The notes below the pieces were generated by a model. That model saw only the letters and a program-made list of their open reading frames with translations, ran no database searches and had not been told where the DNA came from. From assembly GCF_015732285.1 (NCBI RefSeq), contig NZ_WIQU01000022.1:305956-369955 (forward strand): a stretch of 64,000 nucleotides of DNA, given 5' to 3'. Source of the DNA: Pectinatus frisingensis (lineage in GTDB: Bacteria > Bacillota > Negativicutes > Selenomonadales > Selenomonadaceae). The position numbers and the translations under genes are program-made. Of the stretch, positions 8,867-17,780 are shown piece after piece. How positions within the stretch are numbered: the first letter of the stretch is position 1; each line of letters opens with the position of its first letter.

Positions 8867-9448
8867 ATGATCACAGAAGTTTTGGGTATAATAATAATTT
8901 TAGGCGTTTTGGTAATATTACTGCTGAAGCGCAATATGAGTTCCGGTATAAAGCGTGACGATACCTATGCAAGTGTCGAAAATATCGGAATGTCGGCTGA
9001 TAATTTAAAAAAAGAGATAATAAATGCCGGAGATAATGTTTTACAACAGATGGACGGACGTATAAACCAACTGGAAACCTTGATTAAGACGGCTGATATG
9101 CGGGTCGAAGAGTTAAAAAAATATAGTGCTTTATTGGCAGAGAATGAAAACAGCCGTATTTTTTCACAGACGACAACTACGAGACCATCAACGAATTTTA
9201 ATACAGCTTTGAAGTCAGCTGATGTTAAGCTCAGGCATATTGATGTTTTATCAGCAGAAGAGTCGATTGCTGAGCAACAGCAAAGAATAAAGTCTGATAC
9301 TTATGAGGCATTGCCGGCGGCAACAAAAGTCGTTTTTTCATTATTGGATCAAGGAATGACATCTTCTGAAATTTGCCGCAGGTTATCAATGAGCGGCGCT
9401 GCAGTTGCCATGATTGTTCAAATGTACGAAAAACTTCATAGTAAATAA
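8867..9448 (+). CDS. Membrane-anchored protein with C-terminal HTH-like motif (DUF6115-like)
   Basis: A 193-residue protein with one N-terminal membrane helix (about residues 4-21, hydrophobic I/L/V run), a coiled-coil-rich central region (about 45-100) and a conserved C-terminal segment, VFSLLDQGMTSSEICRRLS, that resembles a helix-turn-helix. This layout matches small Firmicutes proteins grouped as DUF6115, often encoded near flagellar or chemotaxis genes; the name is recalled, not searched. It is the last gene before a strong terminator, so it closes the operon. Whether the helix-turn-helix binds DNA from the membrane or is a protein contact surface cannot be told from sequence. Confidence 0.72.
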   Translation: MITEVLGIIIILGVLVILLLKRNMSSGIKRDDTYASVENIGMSADNLKKEIINAGDNVLQQMDGRINQLETLIKTADMRVEELKKYSALLAENENSRIFSQTTTTRPSTNFNTALKSADVKLRHIDVLSAEESIAEQQQRIKSDTYEALPAATKVVFSLLDQGMTSSEICRRLSMSGAAVAMIVQMYEKLHSK

Positions 9449-9488
9449 AATAAATAGGCTGGCGCTGCGGCATCAGTCTATTTATTTT
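9448..9488 (+). terminator. Intrinsic terminator closing the flagellar/chemotaxis operon
   Basis: A 14-bp stem (AAATAAATAGGCTG with CAGTCTATTTATTT, one wobble) encloses a 12-base GC-rich loop and ends in a T-rich tract. It starts at the stop codon of the DUF6115-like gene. Confidence 0.8.
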
Positions 9489-9566
9489 GCGGACTTACGA
9501 AGATGGCTTGTCAAACTGTTGAAGAATCAGGTAAAATAATATATCATTACAAGTTGGAGGTTAATT

Positions 9567-10295
9567 TTGGAACGGTTGCAAAAATATATTGCTGACTGCG
9601 GCATAGCATCGCGGCGAACGGCAGAAAAGTTTATTAGTGATGGGCGTGTAAGTGTCAATGATAAAATAGTAACTACTTTGGGTACAAGGGTAAATCCTTT
9701 GGTTGATAATGTTAAATTTGACGGGAACGTAATTAAACAAATTGAAGAAAAAATATATATAATGTTGTATAAGCCTAAAGGTTATATTTCCACGGCGAAG
9801 GATGACAGAGGCAGAAAAACAGTATTGGATCTGCTTCCCGAAATACAGCAGCGTATATTTCCGGTTGGACGATTGGATAATAATACAGAAGGTTTATTAT
9901 TACTGACTAATGATGGAACACTGACACAAAAGTTATTACATCCTAAATTTAAAATAGAAAAGACGTATCTCGTTTCTATAAAGGGCAGACTCGGCAGTGA
10001 TGAATTGGGGTCACTGCGGCATGGAATAAGTTTGTCGGATGGTAAAACAGCTCCGGCCAAAGCAGCCATTATCAACTATAATCGGGAAACTGACTGCAGC
10101 AAAATAGAAATGACGATACACGAAGGGCGTAATCGTCAGATAAGGCGAATGTTCGAAGCTGTGCAGCACGATGTTGTTAGTTTGAAACGAGTACAGTTTG
10201 CCGGAGTGACTTTAAAAGGGCTGAGGAAGGGTGAATATCGTTCTTTGACAAACGATGAATTGTTACAACTCAATTATATAATCAATGGAGAATAA
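9567..10295 (+). CDS. rluB: RluB-type 23S rRNA pseudouridine synthase
   Basis: A 242-residue RsuA/RluB-family pseudouridine synthase that modifies uridine in 23S rRNA near the peptidyl-transferase centre; the exact target is inferred. An N-terminal S4 RNA-binding domain (about 1-60, with RLQKYIADCGIASRR) is followed by the catalytic domain, with the catalytic Asp in VGRLDNNTEGLLL and the downstream EGRNRQIRRM motif. The start is a TTG with ggagg 7 bases upstream. It opens a new transcription unit after the terminator at 9488 and is 5 bases from the next gene. RsuA (16S) cannot be fully excluded, but the motif context favours RluB. Confidence 0.9.
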   Translation: MERLQKYIADCGIASRRTAEKFISDGRVSVNDKIVTTLGTRVNPLVDNVKFDGNVIKQIEEKIYIMLYKPKGYISTAKDDRGRKTVLDLLPEIQQRIFPVGRLDNNTEGLLLLTNDGTLTQKLLHPKFKIEKTYLVSIKGRLGSDELGSLRHGISLSDGKTAPAKAAIINYNRETDCSKIEMTIHEGRNRQIRRMFEAVQHDVVSLKRVQFAGVTLKGLRKGEYRSLTNDELLQLNYIINGE

Positions 10296-10300
10296 TAAAT

Positions 10301-11542
10301 ATGAAAAAGATAGTGGTCATCGGTGCCGGCGCAGCCGGTATACTGGCTGCATTACAGGCGGCAAAAAAAGATGACAATAAAGTTATCCTGATGGAACGTA
10401 ATGATCGGATAGGTAGAAAATTAATGATAACGGGTAAGGGGCGTTGCAACATTACTAATGTTGCCGATCTGCCGACGTTTATAAAAAACATTCCGGGAAA
10501 TGGTAAATTTTTATATAGTGCTTTCAGGAATTTTTTTAATGATGATGTTATTTCTTTTTTTGAAAAAATTGGGGTGGCTACTAAAGTTGAACGCGGCGGC
10601 CGGGTTTTTCCGCAAAGTGATAGGGCTGTAGAAGTAGTAGATACGTTGTGTAAATGTTTATATGATGCTAAAGTAGAATTACAGTTGAATACTAAGGCAA
10701 TGAAAATCATTACAGCCGATCATAAGGTAACTGGTGTTAAAACAGCAGTCGGACAGATTACTTCTGCTGACGTTGTAATATTGGCTGCAGGGGGAGCTAG
10801 TTATCCGGCTACTGGTTCGGATGGGAACGGAGTGTATCTGGCATCGGTTCTGGGGCATACTATAGAAGAACTACATCCGGCTTTAGTACCATTGGAAACA
10901 GATCTTGACTGGGTGAAGAATTTGCAGGGATTGTCATTACGAAATGTGCGTGTGAGTGTTTTTACTGAAGGTAAGAAAAGTGCTGAAATGTTTGGTGAAA
11001 TGATGTTCACGCATTTTGGCGTTACAGGACCGATAATATTATCTTTAAGCCGTGCTATCGCAATATCTTTGTCTAAGCGGCAAAAAGTTTTTTTGACAAT
11101 AAATTTAAAACCAGCATTGACACCAGAGCAGCTTGATGCCCGACTTCAGCGCGATTTTAAAAAGTATGCCCATAAGCAAATGAAAAATGCAATGATTGAT
11201 CTTTTGCCACATCGTTTAATACCGATTATTTTGGATCTGGCATATATCAGCGGTGAAAAACCTGCCGACCAATTGACTAAAAAAGAGCGGTACAAACTTG
11301 TTGCCACATTAAGAAATTTATCTGTTGATATTACAAAATCCCGTCCTTTAGCTGAAGCTATTGTTACCTGCGGCGGTGTAAATGTTAAGGAAATAGATCC
11401 AAAGACAATGCAGTCTAAGCTTATCGACGGGTTATATTTTGCCGGTGAAGTGGTGGATGTTGATGGTTATACCGGCGGATTTAATCTGCAGGCTGCTTTT
11501 TCTATGGGATACACTGCCGGTAAAAATGCCGCTGATTGTTAA
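10301..11542 (+). CDS. HI0933/YhiN-family flavoprotein (FAD-dependent oxidoreductase)
   Basis: A 413-residue flavoprotein of the HI0933/YhiN family, sometimes annotated BaiN after a member acting on bile-acid intermediates; the substrate here is unknown. The N-terminal dinucleotide fold GAGAAGILAA (about residue 8) binds FAD, and the family signature RKLMITGKGRCNITN follows near residue 45. A second conserved block, GGVNVKEIDPKTMQSK, and the C-terminal GEVVDVDGYTGGFN place it firmly in the family. The ribosome site overlaps the end of rluB, so the two are coupled. It is a common neighbour of cmk and aroA in Firmicutes and is probably constitutive. Confidence 0.88.
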   Translation: MKKIVVIGAGAAGILAALQAAKKDDNKVILMERNDRIGRKLMITGKGRCNITNVADLPTFIKNIPGNGKFLYSAFRNFFNDDVISFFEKIGVATKVERGGRVFPQSDRAVEVVDTLCKCLYDAKVELQLNTKAMKIITADHKVTGVKTAVGQITSADVVILAAGGASYPATGSDGNGVYLASVLGHTIEELHPALVPLETDLDWVKNLQGLSLRNVRVSVFTEGKKSAEMFGEMMFTHFGVTGPIILSLSRAIAISLSKRQKVFLTINLKPALTPEQLDARLQRDFKKYAHKQMKNAMIDLLPHRLIPIILDLAYISGEKPADQLTKKERYKLVATLRNLSVDITKSRPLAEAIVTCGGVNVKEIDPKTMQSKLIDGLYFAGEVVDVDGYTGGFNLQAAFSMGYTAGKNAADC

Positions 11543-11640
11543 TTGGTTGCGATGGGGAGGAAATCTGAGCGAAATCGCGAATTACTATTTATATAATATG
11601 AATTGCCAGCTAATACAAAAGTTTGAAAGGTATGGGATGC

Positions 11641-12933
11641 ATGACAAGTAAAATAATTGAGGCGGCGGTTGATGGACTGCATGGTGTGATTACTATTCCT
11701 GGTGATAAATCAGTATCACATCGCAGTGTTATGTTTGCCGGGCTTAGTGATACTCCGGTCCGCATAGTTAATTTCCTGCGCGCACAGGATTGCCTAAGTA
11801 CGGTGAACTGTATGCGGGCTTTAGGTGTCAATATTGCAGATGATGGAGAAGAGCTGACAATATGCGGTAAGGGTTTATATGGTTTAAACGAACCGGAAAA
11901 TATAATTGATGCCGGTAATTCAGGGACTACACTGCGACTGATGCTCGGTATACTGTCCGGTCAAAAATTTTTGACTACATTTACTGGTGACGCATCACTG
12001 TCCAAAAGACCGATGCAGCGGGTCATTACCCCTTTAACTCGAATGGGAGCATCAATCGTTGGCAGAAAAATAAACACTTTGCTGCCAATTACAGTAATTC
12101 CTGCCAAACAAAGATTGACCGGTATTACTTATGAAATGCCGATGGCCAGTGCGCAAGTAAAATCGGCTGTTTTATTGGCCGGATTATACGCGCAGGGAGT
12201 TACCACAGTAATCGAAAAATATCCGTCACGCGATCATACAGAAAGAATGCTCAAGGCTTTTGGTGTTGATATAACGACTCAGAATGGCGCAATAAGCATT
12301 CGTCCGGCAGACAGGCTGCATGCCCCTGCTGAAATAATTGTACCTGGCGATATCAGTTCTGCTGCGTATTGGCTGGTTGCAGCAACAGTAATTCCCAACA
12401 GTGACATAATAATAAAAAATGTTGGTATAAATAAGACACGTACAGGTATATTGGATGTTCTTAATAATATGGGAACAAACATTGAACTTTGCGGATGTCG
12501 GACGGATGGCGGTGAACCAGTGGCTGATCTGCATGTTCGCTCGGCCAGGCTGCATGGCATAGATATAGCTGCTGATATTATTCCCCGCCTGGTCGATGAA
12601 ATTCCAATTATAACGGTAGCAGCGATACTTGCTGACGGCCGTACCACTATAAATGGAGCACAGGAACTGCGTGTAAAGGAAAGTGACCGTATCAAGGCAA
12701 TCTGCCGCGAATTCGGCAAGCTGACTAATGCTGTGACAGAAAAAGAAGATGGCCTCATTATAGAGGGAAATTCAGCTTTTAAATATGCCCAATGCGATTC
12801 ACACGATGATCATCGTATTGCCATGGCACTCGCAGTTGCGGGTGCGTCAGGAAAAGGTGTAGAAATCAGCGGTGCAGACTGTGTAAATATATCATATCCG
12901 CAGTTTTATACTACACTGGAACATTTAAAATAA
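11641..12933 (+). CDS. aroA: AroA, EPSP synthase
   Basis: 5-enolpyruvylshikimate-3-phosphate synthase, the sixth step of the shikimate pathway to aromatic amino acids. Recognisable motifs are GDKSVSHRSVMFA near the N-terminus (substrate phosphate contact), GNSGTTLRLM, the SKRPMQRV segment, SRDHTERML, and VKESDRI toward the C-terminus. At about 430 residues it is full length. I chose the ATG at 11641 because the ribosome site gaaagg (11625-11630) sits 10 bases upstream; the in-frame TTG at 11623 and ATG at 11632 are too close to it. About 98 bases separate it from the flavoprotein gene. GDKSVSHRS rather than GNKSISNRA at the N-terminus suggests the class II type, but I cannot test that. Confidence 0.94.
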   Translation: MTSKIIEAAVDGLHGVITIPGDKSVSHRSVMFAGLSDTPVRIVNFLRAQDCLSTVNCMRALGVNIADDGEELTICGKGLYGLNEPENIIDAGNSGTTLRLMLGILSGQKFLTTFTGDASLSKRPMQRVITPLTRMGASIVGRKINTLLPITVIPAKQRLTGITYEMPMASAQVKSAVLLAGLYAQGVTTVIEKYPSRDHTERMLKAFGVDITTQNGAISIRPADRLHAPAEIIVPGDISSAAYWLVAATVIPNSDIIIKNVGINKTRTGILDVLNNMGTNIELCGCRTDGGEPVADLHVRSARLHGIDIAADIIPRLVDEIPIITVAAILADGRTTINGAQELRVKESDRIKAICREFGKLTNAVTEKEDGLIIEGNSAFKYAQCDSHDDHRIAMALAVAGASGKGVEISGADCVNISYPQFYTTLEHLK

Positions 12934-12957
12934 GCTTATAAGGTGAATGATAATCAG

Positions 12958-13620
12958 ATGAATAACAGCAAAGTAATAGCTATTGACGGACCGGCTGGTG
13001 CAGGGAAAAGTACCGTTGCCCAATTGGTGGCCGCCAGACTCGGCTATACATATATAGATACGGGAGCCATGTATCGTGCGGTGGCGTGGAAAGTGCTTCA
13101 AGCTGATGATTTTGATTTTAAGGATGAATTTATTATACAAACAGCACAACATATGAATTTGATTTTACAATATATAGATGGCAGCACACGGGTGTTGGCC
13201 GACGGAGAAGATATCTCTGATAAACTGCGCGCGCCGGCGGTGAATAAGATAGTTTCGCAGGTCGCCAAACTGGGACCGGTACGGGAAAAAATGGTGGCTT
13301 TGCAGCGGGCAATGGCGCAAAATGGTGCTGTAGTAATGGATGGACGGGATATTGCCAGTAATGTCCTTCCTAATGCCGATATAAAGATATATCTGACAGC
13401 TTCAGTAGAAGAGCGGGCTCGGCGCCGCTTTATTGAAATGAAACAAAAAGGATATAATATTGATTTGGAACAGCTGAAATCAGAAATTGCCGCCAGAGAT
13501 AAGGCCGACAGTGAACGTGCTATATCGCCGCTGATAAAGACTCCGGATGCATTTTTATTGGACAGTACGTCTATGACGATCGAAGCTGTGGTTGATAAAA
13601 TATTGTCATTGATTTCATGA
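12958..13620 (+). CDS. cmk: Cmk, cytidylate kinase
   Basis: Phosphorylates CMP and dCMP with ATP. The P-loop GPAGAGKST lies at residues 10-18, followed by TGAMYRAVAW and the MDGRDIASNVLPNADIK signature. About 220 residues, normal for bacterial Cmk. I chose the ATG at 12958, which has aaggtga upstream at a workable distance and gives the usual short N-terminus; the GTG at 12943 overlaps that site. It follows aroA by 24 bases and precedes plsC by 17, a neighbourhood seen in many Firmicutes. Confidence 0.94.
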   Translation: MNNSKVIAIDGPAGAGKSTVAQLVAARLGYTYIDTGAMYRAVAWKVLQADDFDFKDEFIIQTAQHMNLILQYIDGSTRVLADGEDISDKLRAPAVNKIVSQVAKLGPVREKMVALQRAMAQNGAVVMDGRDIASNVLPNADIKIYLTASVEERARRRFIEMKQKGYNIDLEQLKSEIAARDKADSERAISPLIKTPDAFLLDSTSMTIEAVVDKILSLIS

Positions 13621-13637
13621 TTTGGAGTGAGTGATTC

Positions 13638-14243
13638 TTGGAATTAGGCTATAATTTTTTACATTGTTTTTTTTATTTATTCTATAGGTCGTTATTTGCT
13701 GCGAAGGCTGTCAACAAGGAAAACGTACCTAATAAAGGCGGCGTAATAATAGCAGCCAATCACTTAAGTAATTGGGACCCGATGCTGATAAGCTGTTTTA
13801 TTAAGAGACCTATTGGCTACATGGCTAAACAGGAATTATTTGATGTTCCTTTGTTAGGCAGTGCTCTGCGTACTTTTCATTCATTTCCGGTGCGGCGCGG
13901 CACTGTAGATCGTACTGCCATAAGAACAGCTATTAATAAATTAGTTTCTGGCGAATGTATGGGAGTATTTCCGGAAGGTCATCGCAGTAAAACCGGTGAG
14001 CTCCAACAGGCCGCTACAGGTGTGGCATTGATTGCAGCCAAAGCAGCAGTGCCGGTTATCCCCACAGCAGTGATCAACACAAATAAAATTTTTGGATCAG
14101 GCAGCTTTTTTCCAAAGGTTTGCGTAGCATACGGGAAGCCAATTTATTATACCAGTGCTTCCACGAATCGGGCTGAATTACAAAAATTTACCGATATGAT
14201 TATGCATGAGATACAGAATTTGATAAATTCTTGCAAGACATGA
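13638..14243 (+). CDS. plsC: PlsC, 1-acylglycerol-3-phosphate acyltransferase
   Basis: A 201-residue membrane-associated acyltransferase that adds the second acyl chain in phosphatidic acid synthesis. The catalytic HX4D motif is NHLSNWD near residue 51, and the second family motif is VFPEGHRSKTG near residue 115. The aromatic N-terminus (HCFFYLFYRSLF) probably embeds in the inner leaflet of the membrane. The start is a TTG; ggagtgag lies upstream. PlsY further downstream supplies the first acylation, so the window holds both steps. Confidence 0.9.
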   Translation: MELGYNFLHCFFYLFYRSLFAAKAVNKENVPNKGGVIIAANHLSNWDPMLISCFIKRPIGYMAKQELFDVPLLGSALRTFHSFPVRRGTVDRTAIRTAINKLVSGECMGVFPEGHRSKTGELQQAATGVALIAAKAAVPVIPTAVINTNKIFGSGSFFPKVCVAYGKPIYYTSASTNRAELQKFTDMIMHEIQNLINSCKT

Positions 14244-14294
14244 GAAAATATTTATGTTATACTAAGAAAGATATTAAGTATAAATGGTGAATAA

Positions 14295-15125
14295 ATGGAA
14301 ATAGAATTGGCAGATCACATGGGATTTTGCTATGGTGTCAAACGGGCAATAAACTTAGCCCGGCATCAGGCAGGGAAAGACAGCCGGGTCGTGACGCTGG
14401 GACCTATCATTCATAATCCTCAGATGGTACAACAACTGGCTGACGAAGGTATTTTGTCAATAGATGATCTTGATGAAATTGACAGCGGTACTGTTATTAT
14501 CCGTTCTCATGGCGTGGGGCCGGCAGTTTATAAAAAAGCTGCAGCCAAGGGGTTAAATGTTATTGATGCTACCTGTCCGCATGTGAAAAAGGCACAAATG
14601 GCAGCAAAATCTCTTGTTGATGAAGGTTATGAGGTTGTAATCATCGGCGAAAAGACACATCCGGAAGTAAAAAGTATCTTTGAATGGGCCGGTGAAAATG
14701 CTGTTATAATCGAAGATGAAGTTCAGGCTCGGCAGTTTCATTTTGTAAAAAAATTGGGAATTGTTGCCCAGACTACTTTTTCAGGTAATAAATTTAAGCA
14801 ATTAGTGAATATCTTTATTGATAAATCTAATGATATAAAAGTATTGCGCACTATTTGCACAGCTACGGAACAAAGACAAAGTGCCGCAGAAAAGTTAGCT
14901 GCTAACGTTGATATGATGATTGTTATTGGCGGTAAAAATAGTGCTAATACTACGCGTCTGGCTGATTTGTGCTCAAAAAAATGTATAACGCATCATATAG
15001 AGACAGCAGATGAGCTGGATGTTGAATGGTTTCATAATATAGCAAAAATTGGTGTGACGGCAGGGGCTTCAACACCTGACTGGCTCATCAGGGAGGTATA
15101 TATAAAGTGCAAGAACAAGATATGA
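14295..15125 (+). CDS. ispH: IspH, HMBPP reductase
   Basis: The iron-sulfur enzyme of the last step of the MEP isoprenoid pathway, reducing HMBPP to IPP and DMAPP. The three cluster cysteines are visible: Cys12 in GFCYGVKRA, one in DATCPHVKK near residue 96, and one in RTICTATEQRQ near residue 192. At 276 residues it is a stand-alone single-domain IspH. A TGTTATACT sequence about 40 bases upstream may be an extended -10 promoter. Its 3' end overlaps the rpsA start by 19 bases in another frame, notable because many Firmicutes carry these two as one fused protein. Confidence 0.95.
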   Translation: MEIELADHMGFCYGVKRAINLARHQAGKDSRVVTLGPIIHNPQMVQQLADEGILSIDDLDEIDSGTVIIRSHGVGPAVYKKAAAKGLNVIDATCPHVKKAQMAAKSLVDEGYEVVIIGEKTHPEVKSIFEWAGENAVIIEDEVQARQFHFVKKLGIVAQTTFSGNKFKQLVNIFIDKSNDIKVLRTICTATEQRQSAAEKLAANVDMMIVIGGKNSANTTRLADLCSKKCITHHIETADELDVEWFHNIAKIGVTAGASTPDWLIREVYIKCKNKI

Positions 15126-16258
15126 AAAGCCTGCTGGAGGAAGAATCTATCAGGGACTTTGCTGAGAATGAAATAATAAAGGGAACGGTCATAATGGTTG
15201 ATCGTGATGCTGCTTATGTAGATGTCGGTTATAAACAGGAAATACCGATTCCTAATAGGGAACTGGCTTATCCTACGCCGGAAACTGCTTCAGATGTGGT
15301 GAATGTCGGCGATGTCATTAACGTGTATGTTGTATATATGGGCGGTGAAAATGGTATGGTTTTATCAAAACGCCGTGCTGATGAAATGGCGGCATGGAAC
15401 GATGCCCAACAGATTTTTGACGAAAAGAAAACTGTTACGATAAGAGTGACAAAGCTCATAAAGGGTGGGTTACTGGTGTCTTATGCCGGATTAAGAGGCT
15501 TTTTACCGGCTTCGCAAATTGAGCTTCATTTTATCAAGGATTTGGCCAGCTATGTTAAACAGGAAATGCCGGCGCGCATAATTGAAATAGACAGTAAGAA
15601 ACAGCGTTTGATTTTTTCACATCGTGTTTTATTGGAAGAAGAACGTGATAAGAAACAAGCCGAACTGATGGCTTCCTTAAAAGAAGGTGAAATTTGCAAG
15701 GGTAAAGTTAAACGTGTGGTTGATTATGGTGCTTTTGTTGATTTAGGCGGCATGGATGGATTGGTACATATTTCTGATTTGTCATGGAATCATATAAAAC
15801 ATCCTTCTGATATTGTCACTGCCGGTGATGAAGTTGAGGTACTGATTAAAAATTTTGATCCGAAAACCAAACGCATTTCTTTAAGCATAAAAGATACTGT
15901 CCCTGATCCATGGTTTGCAAAAATCGAAAAATATTCAGTCGGTAATTATATTGTAGGCAAAATTGTAAAACTTGCTGATTTTGGTGCATTTATACAATTG
16001 GAAGAAGGACTTGACGGGTTGATTCGTATGCGCGAACTGTCAGAAAAGCATATTACTAAGGCTGATGAAGTAGTAAAAATAGGCGATGAAGTAAAAGCAA
16101 AAATTATTCATATTGATAAGGATAACAAAAAAATTGCTCTCAGCATTACGAGAGTCAAACAGGATGCTGATAAGGCTGAATTTGAACAATATCAGGAAAA
16201 TCACGCTGAAGAAGATAAACCAGCAACTGTTGCTGATGCGGTAGAAGAAAAGAAATAA
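15107..16258 (+). CDS. rpsA: RpsA, ribosomal protein S1 (four S1 domains)
   Basis: A 383-residue S1 protein with four S1 (OB-fold) repeats, at about residues 23-90, 108-170, 190-260 and 277-345; the last two are the best conserved (VDYGAFVDLGG and ADFGAFIQLEEG). S1 binds mRNA upstream of the start codon; four-domain Firmicutes forms may be less tightly tied to the ribosome than the six-domain enterobacterial one. A Glu/Lys-rich tail follows. The GTG at 15107 has gggaggt 10 bases upstream; the ATG at 15122 is an alternative but is too distant from that site. It overlaps ispH and ends at a strong terminator. Confidence 0.92.
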   Translation: MQEQDMKSLLEEESIRDFAENEIIKGTVIMVDRDAAYVDVGYKQEIPIPNRELAYPTPETASDVVNVGDVINVYVVYMGGENGMVLSKRRADEMAAWNDAQQIFDEKKTVTIRVTKLIKGGLLVSYAGLRGFLPASQIELHFIKDLASYVKQEMPARIIEIDSKKQRLIFSHRVLLEEERDKKQAELMASLKEGEICKGKVKRVVDYGAFVDLGGMDGLVHISDLSWNHIKHPSDIVTAGDEVEVLIKNFDPKTKRISLSIKDTVPDPWFAKIEKYSVGNYIVGKIVKLADFGAFIQLEEGLDGLIRMRELSEKHITKADEVVKIGDEVKAKIIHIDKDNKKIALSITRVKQDADKAEFEQYQENHAEEDKPATVADAVEEKK

Positions 16259-16298
16259 TTTCGTTAAATTTACATTTAGCATTAAAAATACTCAGCTG

Positions 16299-16345
16299 TC
16301 ATATAAAAAGGAGTAATGCCGTTGACATTACTCCTTTTTATATGA
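16299..16345 (+). terminator. Strong intrinsic terminator after rpsA
   Basis: A perfect 20-bp inverted repeat (TCATATAAAAAGGAGTAATG and its complement) with a 7-base loop; the descending arm carries TTTTT. It may work on both strands. Confidence 0.85.
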
Positions 16346-16383
16346 TATTTTTGATATACGAATAATATTAAAGGAGTCAGCTA

Positions 16384-17766
16384 ATGTCTCATAGTGGTAA
16401 AATAATAAAAGTAAATAAGGGTGGTTTAGCTGAAGAATTAGGACTGCTGGCCGGTGATTTGGTAATAGCAGTCAATGGGCGTAAACTTTCTGATATAATC
16501 GATTTGAGTTTTGCCTTTGCTGATGAAAGTATAGAACTCCTGATTGAGCATATTGACGGACAGCAAGAAACAATTGCGTTTGATAAAGACTATGATGAAG
16601 AATTAGGTGTTGAATTTGAATCGGCTGTATTCAATGGTATCCGTAATTGCGGCAATAAATGTTGTTTTTGTTTTGTTGATCAAATAGCTCCCGACATGCG
16701 CAGCAGTCTTTCAATTAAAGATGATGACTATCGGATGTCATTTTTGTATGGCAACTTTATTTCGATGACCAATATGGGACCACGGGATTTTGAACGTATT
16801 CATAAGCTTCATTTGTCACCGTTGTATTTGTCTATCCACACTACTAATCCACAATTGCGTGTTAAAATGATGCACAGCAAACGTGCTGCGCAGATTATGC
16901 AGCAGCTTGACATTTTGGATTCCATGGATATAAAGTATCATACACAGGTTGTTTTGTGCCCTGGTATCAATGATGGAGAGGAGCTGCATAAGACAGTCAG
17001 GGATATCGGTGAGCGGATTCCTCATGCTTTGAGTATTGCCGTTGTTCCTGTCGGTCTGACAAAATATCGCGAAGGATGCTATCCGCTTACAATGTTTGAT
17101 CGGGAAAAAGCATTGGCAGTAATAAAATCAGTTGAAAACTGGCAGGATGAATTCAGGAAGAGGACAAATACTTCTTTTATTTATCTTAGTGATGAATTTT
17201 ATCTGATGGCTGATTATCCATTCCCTGACAGTAAATATTATGATGGATTTCCTCAGCTTGATAATGGTATCGGTTTAAGTCGCAATTTTATTGATGAATG
17301 GAATATGCAATTGAAAAGTAATATGGAGCGGTCCTTTTCATATGATAGGGACTTATACTTGACTATTGTATGTGGTCAGTCTGCCGGGAAAGTTTTTGCC
17401 CCCTTGCTGGAAAGACTGCATATAAAAGGACTGCATATTAATCTTTTACCAGTGCAAAACGATTTTTTTGGACATGATATCACAGTGACCGGGCTTTTGA
17501 CAGGACAGGATATATTAAAGGCATTACAACAGCAGGCTGGTACCTGTGATGGTGTCATATTACCTGCATCAGCACTGAGAACGGGTGAAGATGTATTTCT
17601 TGATGATTATTCCCTCCAGCAGATAAAAGATAGATACAATAAAGATATAAAAATGGCGACGGGTGCGGTCGTACTTTATCAGCTGCTCACTGATTGGTAT
17701 GCTGTAAAAGATATACGTGAAAAAAATATTTATACATGGCAGAGTAATGCCGCATATATTAAATAA
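16384..17766 (+). CDS. DUF512 radical SAM protein with N-terminal PDZ-like domain
   Basis: A 460-residue protein of the DUF512 family. It has an N-terminal PDZ-like domain (about 5-70, VNKGGLAEELGLLAGD), a radical SAM core with the CX3CX2C cluster motif CGNKCCFC near residue 89 followed by FVDQ, and a C-terminal domain. The reaction is not established; related cyanobacterial proteins have been proposed to act in iron-sulfur assembly. The aaaggag ribosome site is 9 bases before the ATG. It lies directly upstream of der, a conserved Firmicutes arrangement. No truncation is seen. Confidence 0.85.
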   Translation: MSHSGKIIKVNKGGLAEELGLLAGDLVIAVNGRKLSDIIDLSFAFADESIELLIEHIDGQQETIAFDKDYDEELGVEFESAVFNGIRNCGNKCCFCFVDQIAPDMRSSLSIKDDDYRMSFLYGNFISMTNMGPRDFERIHKLHLSPLYLSIHTTNPQLRVKMMHSKRAAQIMQQLDILDSMDIKYHTQVVLCPGINDGEELHKTVRDIGERIPHALSIAVVPVGLTKYREGCYPLTMFDREKALAVIKSVENWQDEFRKRTNTSFIYLSDEFYLMADYPFPDSKYYDGFPQLDNGIGLSRNFIDEWNMQLKSNMERSFSYDRDLYLTIVCGQSAGKVFAPLLERLHIKGLHINLLPVQNDFFGHDITVTGLLTGQDILKALQQQAGTCDGVILPASALRTGEDVFLDDYSLQQIKDRYNKDIKMATGAVVLYQLLTDWYAVKDIREKNIYTWQSNAAYIK

Positions 17767-17780
17767 GGCAGGTGCATAAT

